Of a DNA stretch of 64,000 bases, positions 25,906 through 33,457 are shown one piece after another. Below the pieces are notes generated by a model. That model saw nothing but the letters and a program-made list of their open reading frames with translations, searched no databases and was not told the DNA's origin. The DNA is from DALYLB01 sp964468345. Its GTDB lineage: Bacteria > Acidobacteriota > Blastocatellia > RBC074. A program made the translations under genes and the position numbers. The first letter of the stretch is position 1. Every line of letters begins with the position of its first letter. Location of the stretch: NCBI GenBank assembly GCA_964468345.1, contig CAYXVZ010000006.1:62001-126000 (forward strand). The letters run 5' to 3'.

Positions 25906-25965
25906 AATCTCAAATCTCAAATTTGAAATTTGAGATTCGTTTCGAACTTTAAATTTGAGATTTGA
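25906..25965. repeat. AAATTTGAGATTT palindromic element at the murE-murF junction
   Basis: AATCTCAAATTT (25913-25924) faces AAATTTGAGATT (25926-25937) with one base between. The same left arm (25910-25924) also pairs over 15 bp with 25951-25965, so two alternative hairpins exist. The right copy runs into the 3' end of murE (codons for VKSQI) and the left one touches the murF start. Confidence 0.9.
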
Positions 25966-27493
25966 CGGTTCGTCTTTCGATCAACGCTTCCCCGGCCACC
26001 TGCCGGTCATCGAAGTTGATCCGGCCGCTGTTCAAAATCTGATAGGTCTCATGCCCTTTTCCCGCGATCAACACCACATCGCCGGGCCGGGCGTTGAGGA
26101 CCGCGCGAAAGATCGCCTCGCGGCGATCAACTATCATCTCATAATGTTTGCCGACGCGATCGAGTCCCACGCGGACATCATTGAGAATCCGAAAGGGATC
26201 TTCGCTGCGCGGATTATCCGAGGTTGCAATCACCCAATCGCTGCGATTGGCGGCCTCTTCTCCCATCAGCGGGCGTTTTGTGCGGTCGCGATCGCCGCCA
26301 CAGCCCATCACGGTTACGAGACGGCTTTTCGGATTGCCGAACTGATCCGCGCCTTGCGCGTCGCGAACGATGCGCAGCACATTCGCCAGCGCATCCGGCG
26401 TATGCGCATAATCTACGATAACGATGATATCGTCATCGTCCGCGCTCACGCGTTCGAATCGGCCCGGCGCGCCCTTCGAGGCGTTGATTCCTCTTGAAAT
26501 CGTTTCCGGATCGAATCCGAGCGCGAGGCCGATGCCCGCCGCGCAGAGAATGTTCGATGCAAAGGCGCGCCCCACCATCGGCGAGTTGATCTCGATAATT
26601 CCCCGCGGCGTGTTCAAGTTGAAACGCAATCCATCCAGTCCGAACTTTCGCGCGCCATTCTTTTCGACCGTTCGAATATCGGCCTTTGTGTCGAGCGCAA
26701 AGGTCAACGCGGAGATTCCGGACAGCGCCTTTAATTCCGCCCCGCGCGGGTCGTCCAGATTGATGACGGCATGCGCGGGCTTTTGCCCATCGGCGCGGAT
26801 GCTGCCGTCGAAGAGCTTTCGCTTCGCGGCGAAATAATTCTCCATCGTGCCGTGCAAGTCCAGGTGGTCCTGCGTCAGGTTCGTGAATGCGGCGACATCG
26901 AATGCCAATTCATCCGCGCGATGCAGAGCCAGCGAATGCGAAGAGACTTCCATCACGGCATGCGTCACGCCCGATTCGACCGCGCGGCGCAAGAAATCCT
27001 GTATTTCCGGCGATTCCGGTGTCGTGAACTCGGCCGGGATCTGCTCATCGCCGATTCGATAGGCGACCGTGCCCATCATTGCGGGCTTTCTTCCGGCGGC
27101 GCGAATGATGGATTCGGTCAAATGCGCCACCGTGGTCTTGCCGTTCGTGCCGGTCACGCCGGCGAGTTTCAATTTCTCCGAAGGGTTGCCGTGAACGGTC
27201 GCGGCCGCCTGCGCTAGCGCCTTGCGCGCATCGGCGACCTGCAGCCAGACGCCCGGAAAATCGGCCGGCCGTGGCGATTCGGAAATAATGATATTCGCGC
27301 CGCGCTTCGTTGCATCCCCGATGAATAGGTTTCCATCAGTTTGTGCGCCAGCAATTGCAACGAAAATGCCCCCCGGCTTTGCGCGACGCGAATCGTTGGT
27401 GACAATCGAACTCAGCGCCTCGAGCGGCTGATCGAGATTCTCGCCGCTGGCCTGAGCGCCAATCCTGTTCGCAATGTCACGTAAAATGGGCAT
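25949..27493 (-). CDS. murE: UDP-N-acetylmuramoyl-L-alanyl-D-glutamate-2,6-diaminopimelate ligase
   Basis: 514 residues. P-loop GVTGTNGKTTVAHL, MEVSSHSLALHRAD, and the C-terminal DNPRSEDP motif, whose DNPR residues specify meso-diaminopimelate (lysine-type enzymes differ). The stem peptide therefore most likely carries meso-DAP, as usual for Gram-negative cells. The end of the protein (RRTVKSQI) is encoded by the neighbouring palindromic element, so the tail was probably acquired when the repeat inserted. Starts 37 nt after ftsI. Confidence 0.95.
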   Translation of the reverse strand: MPILRDIANRIGAQASGENLDQPLEALSSIVTNDSRRAKPGGIFVAIAGAQTDGNLFIGDATKRGANIIISESPRPADFPGVWLQVADARKALAQAAATVHGNPSEKLKLAGVTGTNGKTTVAHLTESIIRAAGRKPAMMGTVAYRIGDEQIPAEFTTPESPEIQDFLRRAVESGVTHAVMEVSSHSLALHRADELAFDVAAFTNLTQDHLDLHGTMENYFAAKRKLFDGSIRADGQKPAHAVINLDDPRGAELKALSGISALTFALDTKADIRTVEKNGARKFGLDGLRFNLNTPRGIIEINSPMVGRAFASNILCAAGIGLALGFDPETISRGINASKGAPGRFERVSADDDDIIVIVDYAHTPDALANVLRIVRDAQGADQFGNPKSRLVTVMGCGGDRDRTKRPLMGEEAANRSDWVIATSDNPRSEDPFRILNDVRVGLDRVGKHYEMIVDRREAIFRAVLNARPGDVVLIAGKGHETYQILNSGRINFDDRQVAGEALIERRTVKSQI

Positions 27494-27530
27494 AAATCTT
27501 TTTGTATCCGGCTACACTATCAAAGAACCA

Positions 27531-29768
27531 TCATTGAAAATCCACTCGGCACATCTCGCCGGATCGAATCCGGGCGCCTGCCGCGGGAAACTGTCGAATG
27601 GCAACGCCGGAGCCATATAAACGGGCATCCAGACGCAACTGCGCGCAGGCTTGCATTACCGCCCGCACTCCGCGCCCGCGAAAATCCGGCATGATATAGG
27701 TTTCTTTTTCAGACGTTGGCAACGGCGGCGGCGTTTTCTGCGCAACCGGTAAACCGCCTTTTTTCCCCGGCGATGTCACGAGCGCATTCTGCGCCGGCGG
27801 CGGTCCCGACTTGCCTTGTTGAGGAGAAGCCTGCGGCAACGGCGTCGGCACGGATTTCACAGGCTGTGCGACGATGTCCGGTTCGGCCTTCTGAATTGCG
27901 ATCTCCGCGGACGCAGGCATCGGCTCTTCCGCCGCGATCGATTCATATCGTTTCGAGATGGCGACCAGCGATTCGCGGAATTGCTGATCATCGGGCGGAA
28001 CGGCGTAATCGCCCAGCGCGGCCTCTGCAATCAGATTGAAAATCGGCGCGGCGACGCTGCCGCCCTGATGCAGGCCCTGCGGCTCATCGACCATCACGAT
28101 GATGGCGAATTTCGGATTTTTCGCCGGAACGAACCCGGCGAAGGTCGGCATGAATTTCCCGGATTTATAGCCGCTGCCGGCAATGGCCTTTTGCGGCGTT
28201 CCGGTTTTGCCCGCCGCGGAATAGCCCGTCAGATGGATCGCCGCGCGCGCCGTTCCGTGCGTGACGACCCGTTCGAGCAGTGTCGTCATCATTTCGGCCG
28301 TTTCCGGTTTGATCACCTGCCGCGTCTCGGGTTTGGCGTCATAGAGCACGCGGCCTCCGGTCGATGTGATCTGCTTGACGATGTGGGGCTGAACCCAGAC
28401 GCCGCCGTTTGCGATCGTTCCCATCGCGGCGACAGCCTGCAACAGGGTCACGGTGACTTCCTGGCCGATCGCGACCGATCCAATCGAATCCAGGCGCCAG
28501 GCGTCGAGCGGATGAACGATCCCGCGGGATTCGCCCGGCAGTTCGATGCCGGTCTTTCGGCCAAAGCCGAAACGGCCGATATAGTCGTGGAATTTTTCCT
28601 TGCCCACCCGCTGCGCCAGTTTGATCGCGCCGACGTTGGATGATTTGGCAAATGCATCCGTGATCGACAACGTGCCATAGGAATGCGTGTCGTTGATCAC
28701 GCGCTTGCCGATCGTGATCGATCCATTGCCGCAATTAATCAAATCATCGGGCCTGGCCAGCCCTTCTTCAATTGCGGCGGAATAGGCGACGATCTTGAAC
28801 ACCGAGCCGGGCTCGTAGGGCCAGCTGATCGTGCGATTCTGTCGAAGCTTGTCCTCGCCGCTGTCGGCATGCCCCTTCATTCTTTCATTCGGGTTGAAGG
28901 TGGGCGCATTGGCGATAGCGATGATTTCGCCGTTTGTCGGATTGAGCACGATGGCGCTTGCGCCTTTTGCATGCGTCATCCGCATCGCCTGATCAAGCAG
29001 GATTTCAACCTTGTGTTGCAGCACGGCGTCGAGCGTCGTCTGCACGCGCGCGCCGTCCTCGGCGGGAATCAATTCATCTTGCGCATAAACGCGGCCGGCG
29101 GCATCGCGATCCGAGCGCGTCTGGCCGGCCTTGCCGGTCAGCAGATCGTTGAATTTCTGCTCCAGCCCCGCCTGCCCCTTGTCATCCGCGCCCACGAAAC
29201 CGACGACGTGCGCGGCCAGGGATTCATTCGGATAGAGCCGCTGCGGTTCCTGCCGAATGGCGATGCCTGAAATCTTCTGCTCCTGCAGGGTATTGAACAA
29301 AGTATGGGATTTTGCCGGCTCGAGTTTCCGTTCCAGCCAGACGAAGCCGTCGCTGCCGGTCAGTTTCTTCAATATATCCGGTTCCCCGGCGCCGAGCACC
29401 GGCGAAAGAATGCCCGCGGCCTTGCGCCGCTCTTCATCGTTTTTAAACTGCTTCTGATCGACGAACACGGAATCGGCCAGCAACGTCAGCGCCAGTTCTT
29501 TTCCATTGCGATCGGTGATCGTTCCGCGCGCGGCCATCACCGAATCTTTGCGCTGCTGGCTTTGCACCGCCTTCGCAACGTAATGCTCGTGTTTGACAAC
29601 CTGCAACCAGGCCAATCGACCGATAATGGCAAACATCCACAAGATCAACGCGGCCACGATCCAGAGCGCGCGTTTCGCACCATCGATCCGTTGCCCAGCC
29701 TGTTGCCTGGCGTTTGATTTGAGTCTTGTATTTTGCGCGTTTTTCATCGATGACACCTGCAATCCCAT
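27531..29768 (-). CDS. ftsI: division transpeptidase FtsI/PBP3-type with C-terminal PASTA domain
   Basis: 745 residues. One N-terminal membrane helix (about 34-58), a dimerisation domain with RGTITDRNGKELA, and the transpeptidase domain with Ser322-x-x-Lys325 (PGSVFK), S376-S-N378 and K521-T-G-T. A long Pro/Gln linker leads to a PASTA-like domain at about 690-745 (YIMPDFRGRGVRAVMQ), as in PBPs of Gram-positives, cyanobacteria and acidobacteria; classical proteobacterial FtsI lacks it. It cross-links septal peptidoglycan with FtsW. Start at 29768 (upstream AGGTCACG) or 29747 (upstream GCAGGTG) cannot be settled by eye. Confidence 0.95.
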   Translation of the reverse strand: MGLQVSSMKNAQNTRLKSNARQQAGQRIDGAKRALWIVAALILWMFAIIGRLAWLQVVKHEHYVAKAVQSQQRKDSVMAARGTITDRNGKELALTLLADSVFVDQKQFKNDEERRKAAGILSPVLGAGEPDILKKLTGSDGFVWLERKLEPAKSHTLFNTLQEQKISGIAIRQEPQRLYPNESLAAHVVGFVGADDKGQAGLEQKFNDLLTGKAGQTRSDRDAAGRVYAQDELIPAEDGARVQTTLDAVLQHKVEILLDQAMRMTHAKGASAIVLNPTNGEIIAIANAPTFNPNERMKGHADSGEDKLRQNRTISWPYEPGSVFKIVAYSAAIEEGLARPDDLINCGNGSITIGKRVINDTHSYGTLSITDAFAKSSNVGAIKLAQRVGKEKFHDYIGRFGFGRKTGIELPGESRGIVHPLDAWRLDSIGSVAIGQEVTVTLLQAVAAMGTIANGGVWVQPHIVKQITSTGGRVLYDAKPETRQVIKPETAEMMTTLLERVVTHGTARAAIHLTGYSAAGKTGTPQKAIAGSGYKSGKFMPTFAGFVPAKNPKFAIIVMVDEPQGLHQGGSVAAPIFNLIAEAALGDYAVPPDDQQFRESLVAISKRYESIAAEEPMPASAEIAIQKAEPDIVAQPVKSVPTPLPQASPQQGKSGPPPAQNALVTSPGKKGGLPVAQKTPPPLPTSEKETYIMPDFRGRGVRAVMQACAQLRLDARLYGSGVAIRQFPAAGARIRSGEMCRVDFQ

Positions 29769-29789
29769 CGTGACCTGAGGCGATCGGGA

Positions 29790-30560
29790 TTAGCGCCGAG
29801 GCGCGCTTTTAACGGTTTGTCGCGGCTTGAGCGAAATCGCTTTGACGGCGGCCTTGGACTTGGCCGCGGCCTTCTGTCCCGCCGCGGAAAGCGCTTTCGG
29901 AGCGACGGCGACCTTCCCCGGCTTCGCCTTAGCGAGCGCGGGGTGCGCCTTGAGCCCCTTGACGGAAACCGGCATCGACCGCGAATTCACCTTGTGCACG
30001 CCCGCGGTGCGGTTCTGCAATTTCTTTTCCGCGGGAATATTGACGACGGCCTGTCGAACCGGAACGCTTCGGGCGGGCGCGGCTTTCGGAGCCACGGGCC
30101 ACGGCGGCAAAGCATTGTCGGATTCGATGGACTCGATAGCGCTGGGCTTCGGCGCGGCGGGAAGGCGGGAGGGCTGATATTTCTGATCGAATTTGATGGA
30201 TGTCAGATCGGCATTCTGAACGACCTGTTCGCTGGCGATGGGACTCGTCACCCGCTTCTGTTCGATCTCCAGCGAGCGCTGTTCATTCGAGAACCGGTCG
30301 AGTTGCGTCCGCAGTTTCTGTTCGGCCGTGCCGATCTGATGCGCATTGATCTGAGAACGCAGTCCCAGCACGAAACCGGCCGTCAGGAGCGCGCCCACCA
30401 GCAGCATCAACCACAACACCCGCGAGCCCGGCTCGCGGGTGGAATCCCCATCACCCCGACGATGGCTCGTGCGCGGAGAACTGACCGTGCGACCGCGGGA
30501 CGATCCTCGGGTTGAAACCCGGCTGTTCTGATTTCGGAGTCGAACCTGTTGAGCCTTCAT
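29790..30560 (-). CDS. ftsL: FtsL-like septal protein with long basic Ala/Lys/Pro tail
   Basis: 256 residues from ATG 30560, with Shine-Dalgarno GGGAG. A basic N-terminus (residues 1-45) is followed by one membrane segment (VLWLMLLVGALLTAGFVLGL), then a heptad coiled coil (IGTAEQKLRTQLDRFSNEQRS split over about 70-100), the normal FtsL architecture and position between rsmH and ftsI. The remaining 150 residues are low complexity, ending in Ala/Lys/Pro stretches like histone H1 tails. FtsL usually has about 100 residues, so the tail is unusual; by topology it should lie in the periplasm. Identity rests on position and architecture because FtsL is poorly conserved. Confidence 0.7.
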   Translation of the reverse strand: MKAQQVRLRNQNSRVSTRGSSRGRTVSSPRTSHRRGDGDSTREPGSRVLWLMLLVGALLTAGFVLGLRSQINAHQIGTAEQKLRTQLDRFSNEQRSLEIEQKRVTSPIASEQVVQNADLTSIKFDQKYQPSRLPAAPKPSAIESIESDNALPPWPVAPKAAPARSVPVRQAVVNIPAEKKLQNRTAGVHKVNSRSMPVSVKGLKAHPALAKAKPGKVAVAPKALSAAGQKAAAKSKAAVKAISLKPRQTVKSAPRR

Positions 30561-30643
30561 TTCCCACGCTCCCTGTAAATGAGTATGTTTCTTCTTTCGG
30601 TAGTTGTGCTGTCGGTTGTTATCGAGAGACGATCGCCCCGCCT

Positions 30644-31600
30644 TCAGATTTTGCGGCACGCGCGCAGTTTCGCGCTCCGTGCCCGGGGATTCTGTGCGAT
30701 TTCGGCGTCGCTCGGCTGAATTGCTTTGCGCGTCAGAATCTCAACGCGATTGGCTGTTCCGCATCGGCACACGGGCTGGCCCGGGGAGCAGATACAACGG
30801 CCAGACTGAAACCTGAATGCGTGTTTGACGATCCGATCCTCTAGCGAGTGAAACGTGATGACCACCAACCGCCCGTCCGTCTCCAGCAGATCGACGGCAT
30901 CTGCAATGAACTGTTCAAGGCCTTCCAGCTCGGTATTGACGGCGATCCGCAAAGCCTGAAAGGTTCGCGTGGCTGGGTGAATTCGCCAGTGCCCTTTCTG
31001 ATGAACGGCCCGAATGACCAGTTCCGCCAGCTTTGCCGTCGTCGTGATCGGCGCCCGAGCCCGCTCGGCGACGATCGCCCGCGCAATTCGACGAGAGGCC
31101 CGCTCTTCGCCATATTCGAAAATGATCCGGGCCAGTTCCGCCTCCGGAAGATGGTTGACCAGATCCGCCGCCGTTTCTCCCTGCGCACGATCCATCCGCA
31201 TGTCGAGGGGACCGTCGGAACGAAAGGTGAAGCCGCGCTCCGGGGTGTCGAGTTGGTAAGAGGAAACGCCCAGATCGGCCAGAAGCCCCGCGACCGACTG
31301 AACGCCCCGCGCATTGAGCACCGGCTTGACCTGCCGGTAATCCGAGGAAATCGCTGTAAACCGGTCCCCGAATGGTTCGAGCCGCCTGCTTGCCCGCTCG
31401 ATGGCGTCTCGATCCCGATCCAGCCCGATGACGCGATTTGCCGGCGATGCCTGCAAAATCAGCTCGGAATGGCCTCCCATGCCCAGCGTCGCATCCACAA
31501 ACATCCCGCCTCGTGAAGCATCGAGCTGCTCCAGCGTCTCTTCCGGCATCACTGGACGATGGAGTTCCATAGATTCACGGGGGGAGAGGCGTGCCCCCAC
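30644..31600 (-). CDS. rsmH: 16S rRNA (cytosine1402-N4)-methyltransferase
   Basis: 318 residues from GTG 31600. SAM-binding FVDATLGMGGHSELIL, GLDRDRDAI, the LADLGVSSYQLD and GFTFRSDGPLDMRMD motifs, and C-terminal VVITFHSLEDRIVK identify RsmH (MraW). It methylates C1402 in the ribosomal P site. GTG 31600 has a perfect Shine-Dalgarno GGAGGGA at 7 nt, but both lie in the loop of a 12-bp hairpin (31584-31624). An ATG at 31570 fits the usual protein start (MELHRPVMPEE) but lacks a ribosome site. Cys-rich ending RCICSPGQPVCRCG is common in this family. Confidence 0.95.
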   Translation of the reverse strand: MGARLSPRESMELHRPVMPEETLEQLDASRGGMFVDATLGMGGHSELILQASPANRVIGLDRDRDAIERASRRLEPFGDRFTAISSDYRQVKPVLNARGVQSVAGLLADLGVSSYQLDTPERGFTFRSDGPLDMRMDRAQGETAADLVNHLPEAELARIIFEYGEERASRRIARAIVAERARAPITTTAKLAELVIRAVHQKGHWRIHPATRTFQALRIAVNTELEGLEQFIADAVDLLETDGRLVVITFHSLEDRIVKHAFRFQSGRCICSPGQPVCRCGTANRVEILTRKAIQPSDAEIAQNPRARSAKLRACRKI

Positions 31601-31624
31601 AACCGTCCCTCCGGCACGCCTCTC
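31584..31624 (-). promoter_or_regulatory. hairpin with rsmH Shine-Dalgarno and start codon in its loop
   Basis: Arms 31584-31595 (GAGAGGCGTGCC) and 31613-31624 (GGCACGCCTCTC) are perfect complements. As mRNA (minus strand) the 17-nt loop reads GGAGGGACGGUUGUGGG, that is, the ribosome site and the GUG start. It lies 44 nt after the mraZ stop. Confidence 0.75.
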
Positions 31625-31667
31625 AAACTCGTCTCAACCTCAAATCAATATCAAATCCCGGCTTAGC

Positions 31668-32111
31668 TTATATCCCAAACCGGGCTAACGCTTCGTGGTC
31701 TTCGTTGGTGAATGGCTGATCATCCAACCTCGCGCGGAACCGCTCCATGCTCCAGACCTCGATGTAATTCAAATAACCGCAAACCCTGACCTCTCCGGCT
31801 AACCCTGCTTCATTTCTCAATAAGGTATGGATCAGAACTCTGCCCTGCCCATCCAGCGTCTGCATCTGCCCATAGAAGTTGACGCGATCCAAAAACTTTT
31901 TCTTGGCCGGGTCCATCTTCGGCGGCTTGGCGAGTTCCCGCTCGATCTCTTCCCATTCCGCCAGCGGGTAAATTCGCGCACAATCGCCCTCGAGGCTCGT
32001 CACGTAAAATTCCGGCCGTCCATATTTCTCGTCGAGATAACGCTTGAAGTCGGCAGGGATTTTCACCCTCCCTTTCTCATCTACGGTTGCGTTGTAGCTG
32101 CCACGTAGCAT
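31668..32111 (-). CDS. mraZ: transcriptional regulator MraZ
   Basis: 147 residues with two AbrB-like swapped-hairpin domains: MLRGSYNATVDEKGRVKIPADF at the start (first 22 residues) and GQMQTLDGQGRVLIHTLLR in the second half, the DxxGR motifs characteristic of MraZ. MraZ forms a ring and represses its own dcw operon by binding spaced GTGGG-type boxes; three such boxes with a 10-bp period lie upstream. First gene of the cluster, 67 nt from rsmH. The upstream sequence GAAGAGG may serve as ribosome site. Confidence 0.95.
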   Translation of the reverse strand: MLRGSYNATVDEKGRVKIPADFKRYLDEKYGRPEFYVTSLEGDCARIYPLAEWEEIERELAKPPKMDPAKKKFLDRVNFYGQMQTLDGQGRVLIHTLLRNEAGLAGEVRVCGYLNYIEVWSMERFRARLDDQPFTNEDHEALARFGI

Positions 32112-32268
32112 TCGGCCTCTTCGTCGCGCACATCCTGACTCTCACACCGGATCTTCTTAAAGATCCTCAATCTTGAAAACTCACTTCGCACGGGGATTTC
32201 GGTCCGGCAGGATGGATTTCCTGAATGGTGTTTCATGCCCCTACCCAACCCAACTTAGGCTACTTCTC

Positions 32269-32293
32269 ACCACAACCTACCACTTTTACCCAC
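32269..32293 (-). promoter_or_regulatory. MraZ operator: three GTGGK boxes at 10-bp spacing
   Basis: On the minus strand GTGGG (32289-32293), GTGGT (32279-32283) and GTGGT (32269-32273) repeat exactly every 10 bp, on one face of the helix. This matches the known tandem-box architecture of MraZ operators. They start about 7 bp after the predicted transcription start, fitting repression by blocking the polymerase. Confidence 0.8.
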
Positions 32294-32306
32294 CTAAGTG
32301 GCGCGA

Positions 32307-32335
32307 AGTGTATGCGACGGACCACGCAGTGTCAA
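32307..32335 (-). promoter_or_regulatory. sigma-70 promoter of the dcw cluster
   Basis: Minus strand TTGACA (32330-32335), 17-nt spacer, TACACT (32307-32312). Predicted start near 32300 gives a leader of about 190 nt before mraZ. The rest of the gap 32112-32531, between mraZ and the divergent ZIP gene, has no coding content; a weak TATATT (32488-32493) may drive the ZIP gene. Confidence 0.75.
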
Positions 32336-32531
32336 GGCATTTATCCCTACATTTGTTAAATTAGTATCTCAACTCATTTCTGCTAAAGGATTGTCTTACA
32401 AGGCAAGTACACATTAAGAACATTCAAAGGTGTTGAAGAGAGGACAGATTCTTGGGGACACATTGGGAAAGGCTAAAGGGGATATGCTATATTGGCCCGC
32501 ATTTTACGCAGAATTCACCAGAAACGGGAAA

Positions 32532-33287
32532 ATGAACCCTTTCTTTCAATTATTGTTTTTCGGAGCGCTCGCAGCCGCCGGAAACCTATTAGGCGGTTTT
32601 TTGATCACCCGAGCAGGCTCCGCGGGGCACGACCGGTTGAAATTTCTGGTTGCCATTGGCGCGGGCTTCATGCTCGGCGCCGTCTTTCTGGAGTTGATCC
32701 CGGAGATCTTCCTGCAGTGGCAATCGGCGCAATCCACGGCCATGGCCTGGCTGCTGGCCGGGTACCTGAGCCTGCAACTGGTCGAACACACGCTGGTTCC
32801 CCATTTTCATTTCGGCAAAGAAATCCACACGGAAGCCATTCGCAGAAAAGGCGTGGCGCTGACGGCCGTCATCGCGCTGTCGATCCATACCTTCTTCGAC
32901 GGCGTCGCGATTGCGGCCGGCCTGCTGACCAATCTCAAGCTCGGCATTGTGCTGTTCGTGGCGATTTTGCTGCACAAGATTCCGGAAGGCTTCACCGTGG
33001 CGTCGATCATGCTGACCTCGGGACGAGGCATCCGCGCGGCGTTTCGGGCCAGCCTGCTCATCGCGACCACGACCTTTCTCGGCATTCTCTCGATTGCAAT
33101 GCTTCGCTCTTCGATCATTTCTTATGCGCTTCCCTTTTCGGCCGGCGTCTCTTTATATGTCGCGGCCTCCGACCTGATCCCCGAAGTCAACCATGAAGGC
33201 GGCGCGCGGACCTCCCTGATGGTCTTTGCCGGCGTGGCGCTGTTTTATCTCACCCATTTATTGCTCCATAACGCCCTCGGTTCGTAG
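32532..33287 (+). CDS. ZIP family divalent metal transporter
   Basis: 251 residues, about eight membrane helices. ZIP metal-site motifs are visible: VIALSIHTFFDGVAIAAGL in TM4 and ILLHKIPEGFTVASI in TM5; LGAVFLELIPEIF contributes in TM2. Expected to import Zn2+ or another divalent metal across the inner membrane. ATG 32532 is preferred because it starts directly at the first helix; ATG 32484 or GTG 32430 would add a soluble leader that overlaps the presumed promoter. It is divergent from mraZ. Confidence 0.88.
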   Translation: MNPFFQLLFFGALAAAGNLLGGFLITRAGSAGHDRLKFLVAIGAGFMLGAVFLELIPEIFLQWQSAQSTAMAWLLAGYLSLQLVEHTLVPHFHFGKEIHTEAIRRKGVALTAVIALSIHTFFDGVAIAAGLLTNLKLGIVLFVAILLHKIPEGFTVASIMLTSGRGIRAAFRASLLIATTTFLGILSIAMLRSSIISYALPFSAGVSLYVAASDLIPEVNHEGGARTSLMVFAGVALFYLTHLLLHNALGS

Positions 33288-33368
33288 TGCCGCCTTCAGG
33301 CGGAGGCGTCATCGGTCTCACTATTGATTTCACGCCACGCTTCCGCATGAAGGCGGTACTACGAACCT
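33280..33368. repeat. REP-like inverted repeat (TTCGTAGTGCCGCCTT)
   Basis: Outer arms 33280-33297 and 33351-33368 match in 17 of 18 positions (the exception is a G-T pair); an inner GGCGGAGGCGT partly pairs with ACGCTTCCGC. It overlaps the ZIP stop codon and lies before the mutase gene. The word GTAGTRCCGCCTT looks like a dispersed REP-type palindrome. Confidence 0.8.
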
Positions 33369-33457
33369 GCTTGCCTGTCCTTCCCCGCTAAAATATCATC
33401 CCTGAAGAAACGAACATTTTTTGCATCCATCTAAAAACGTATTCATCGGAGAGTCCC

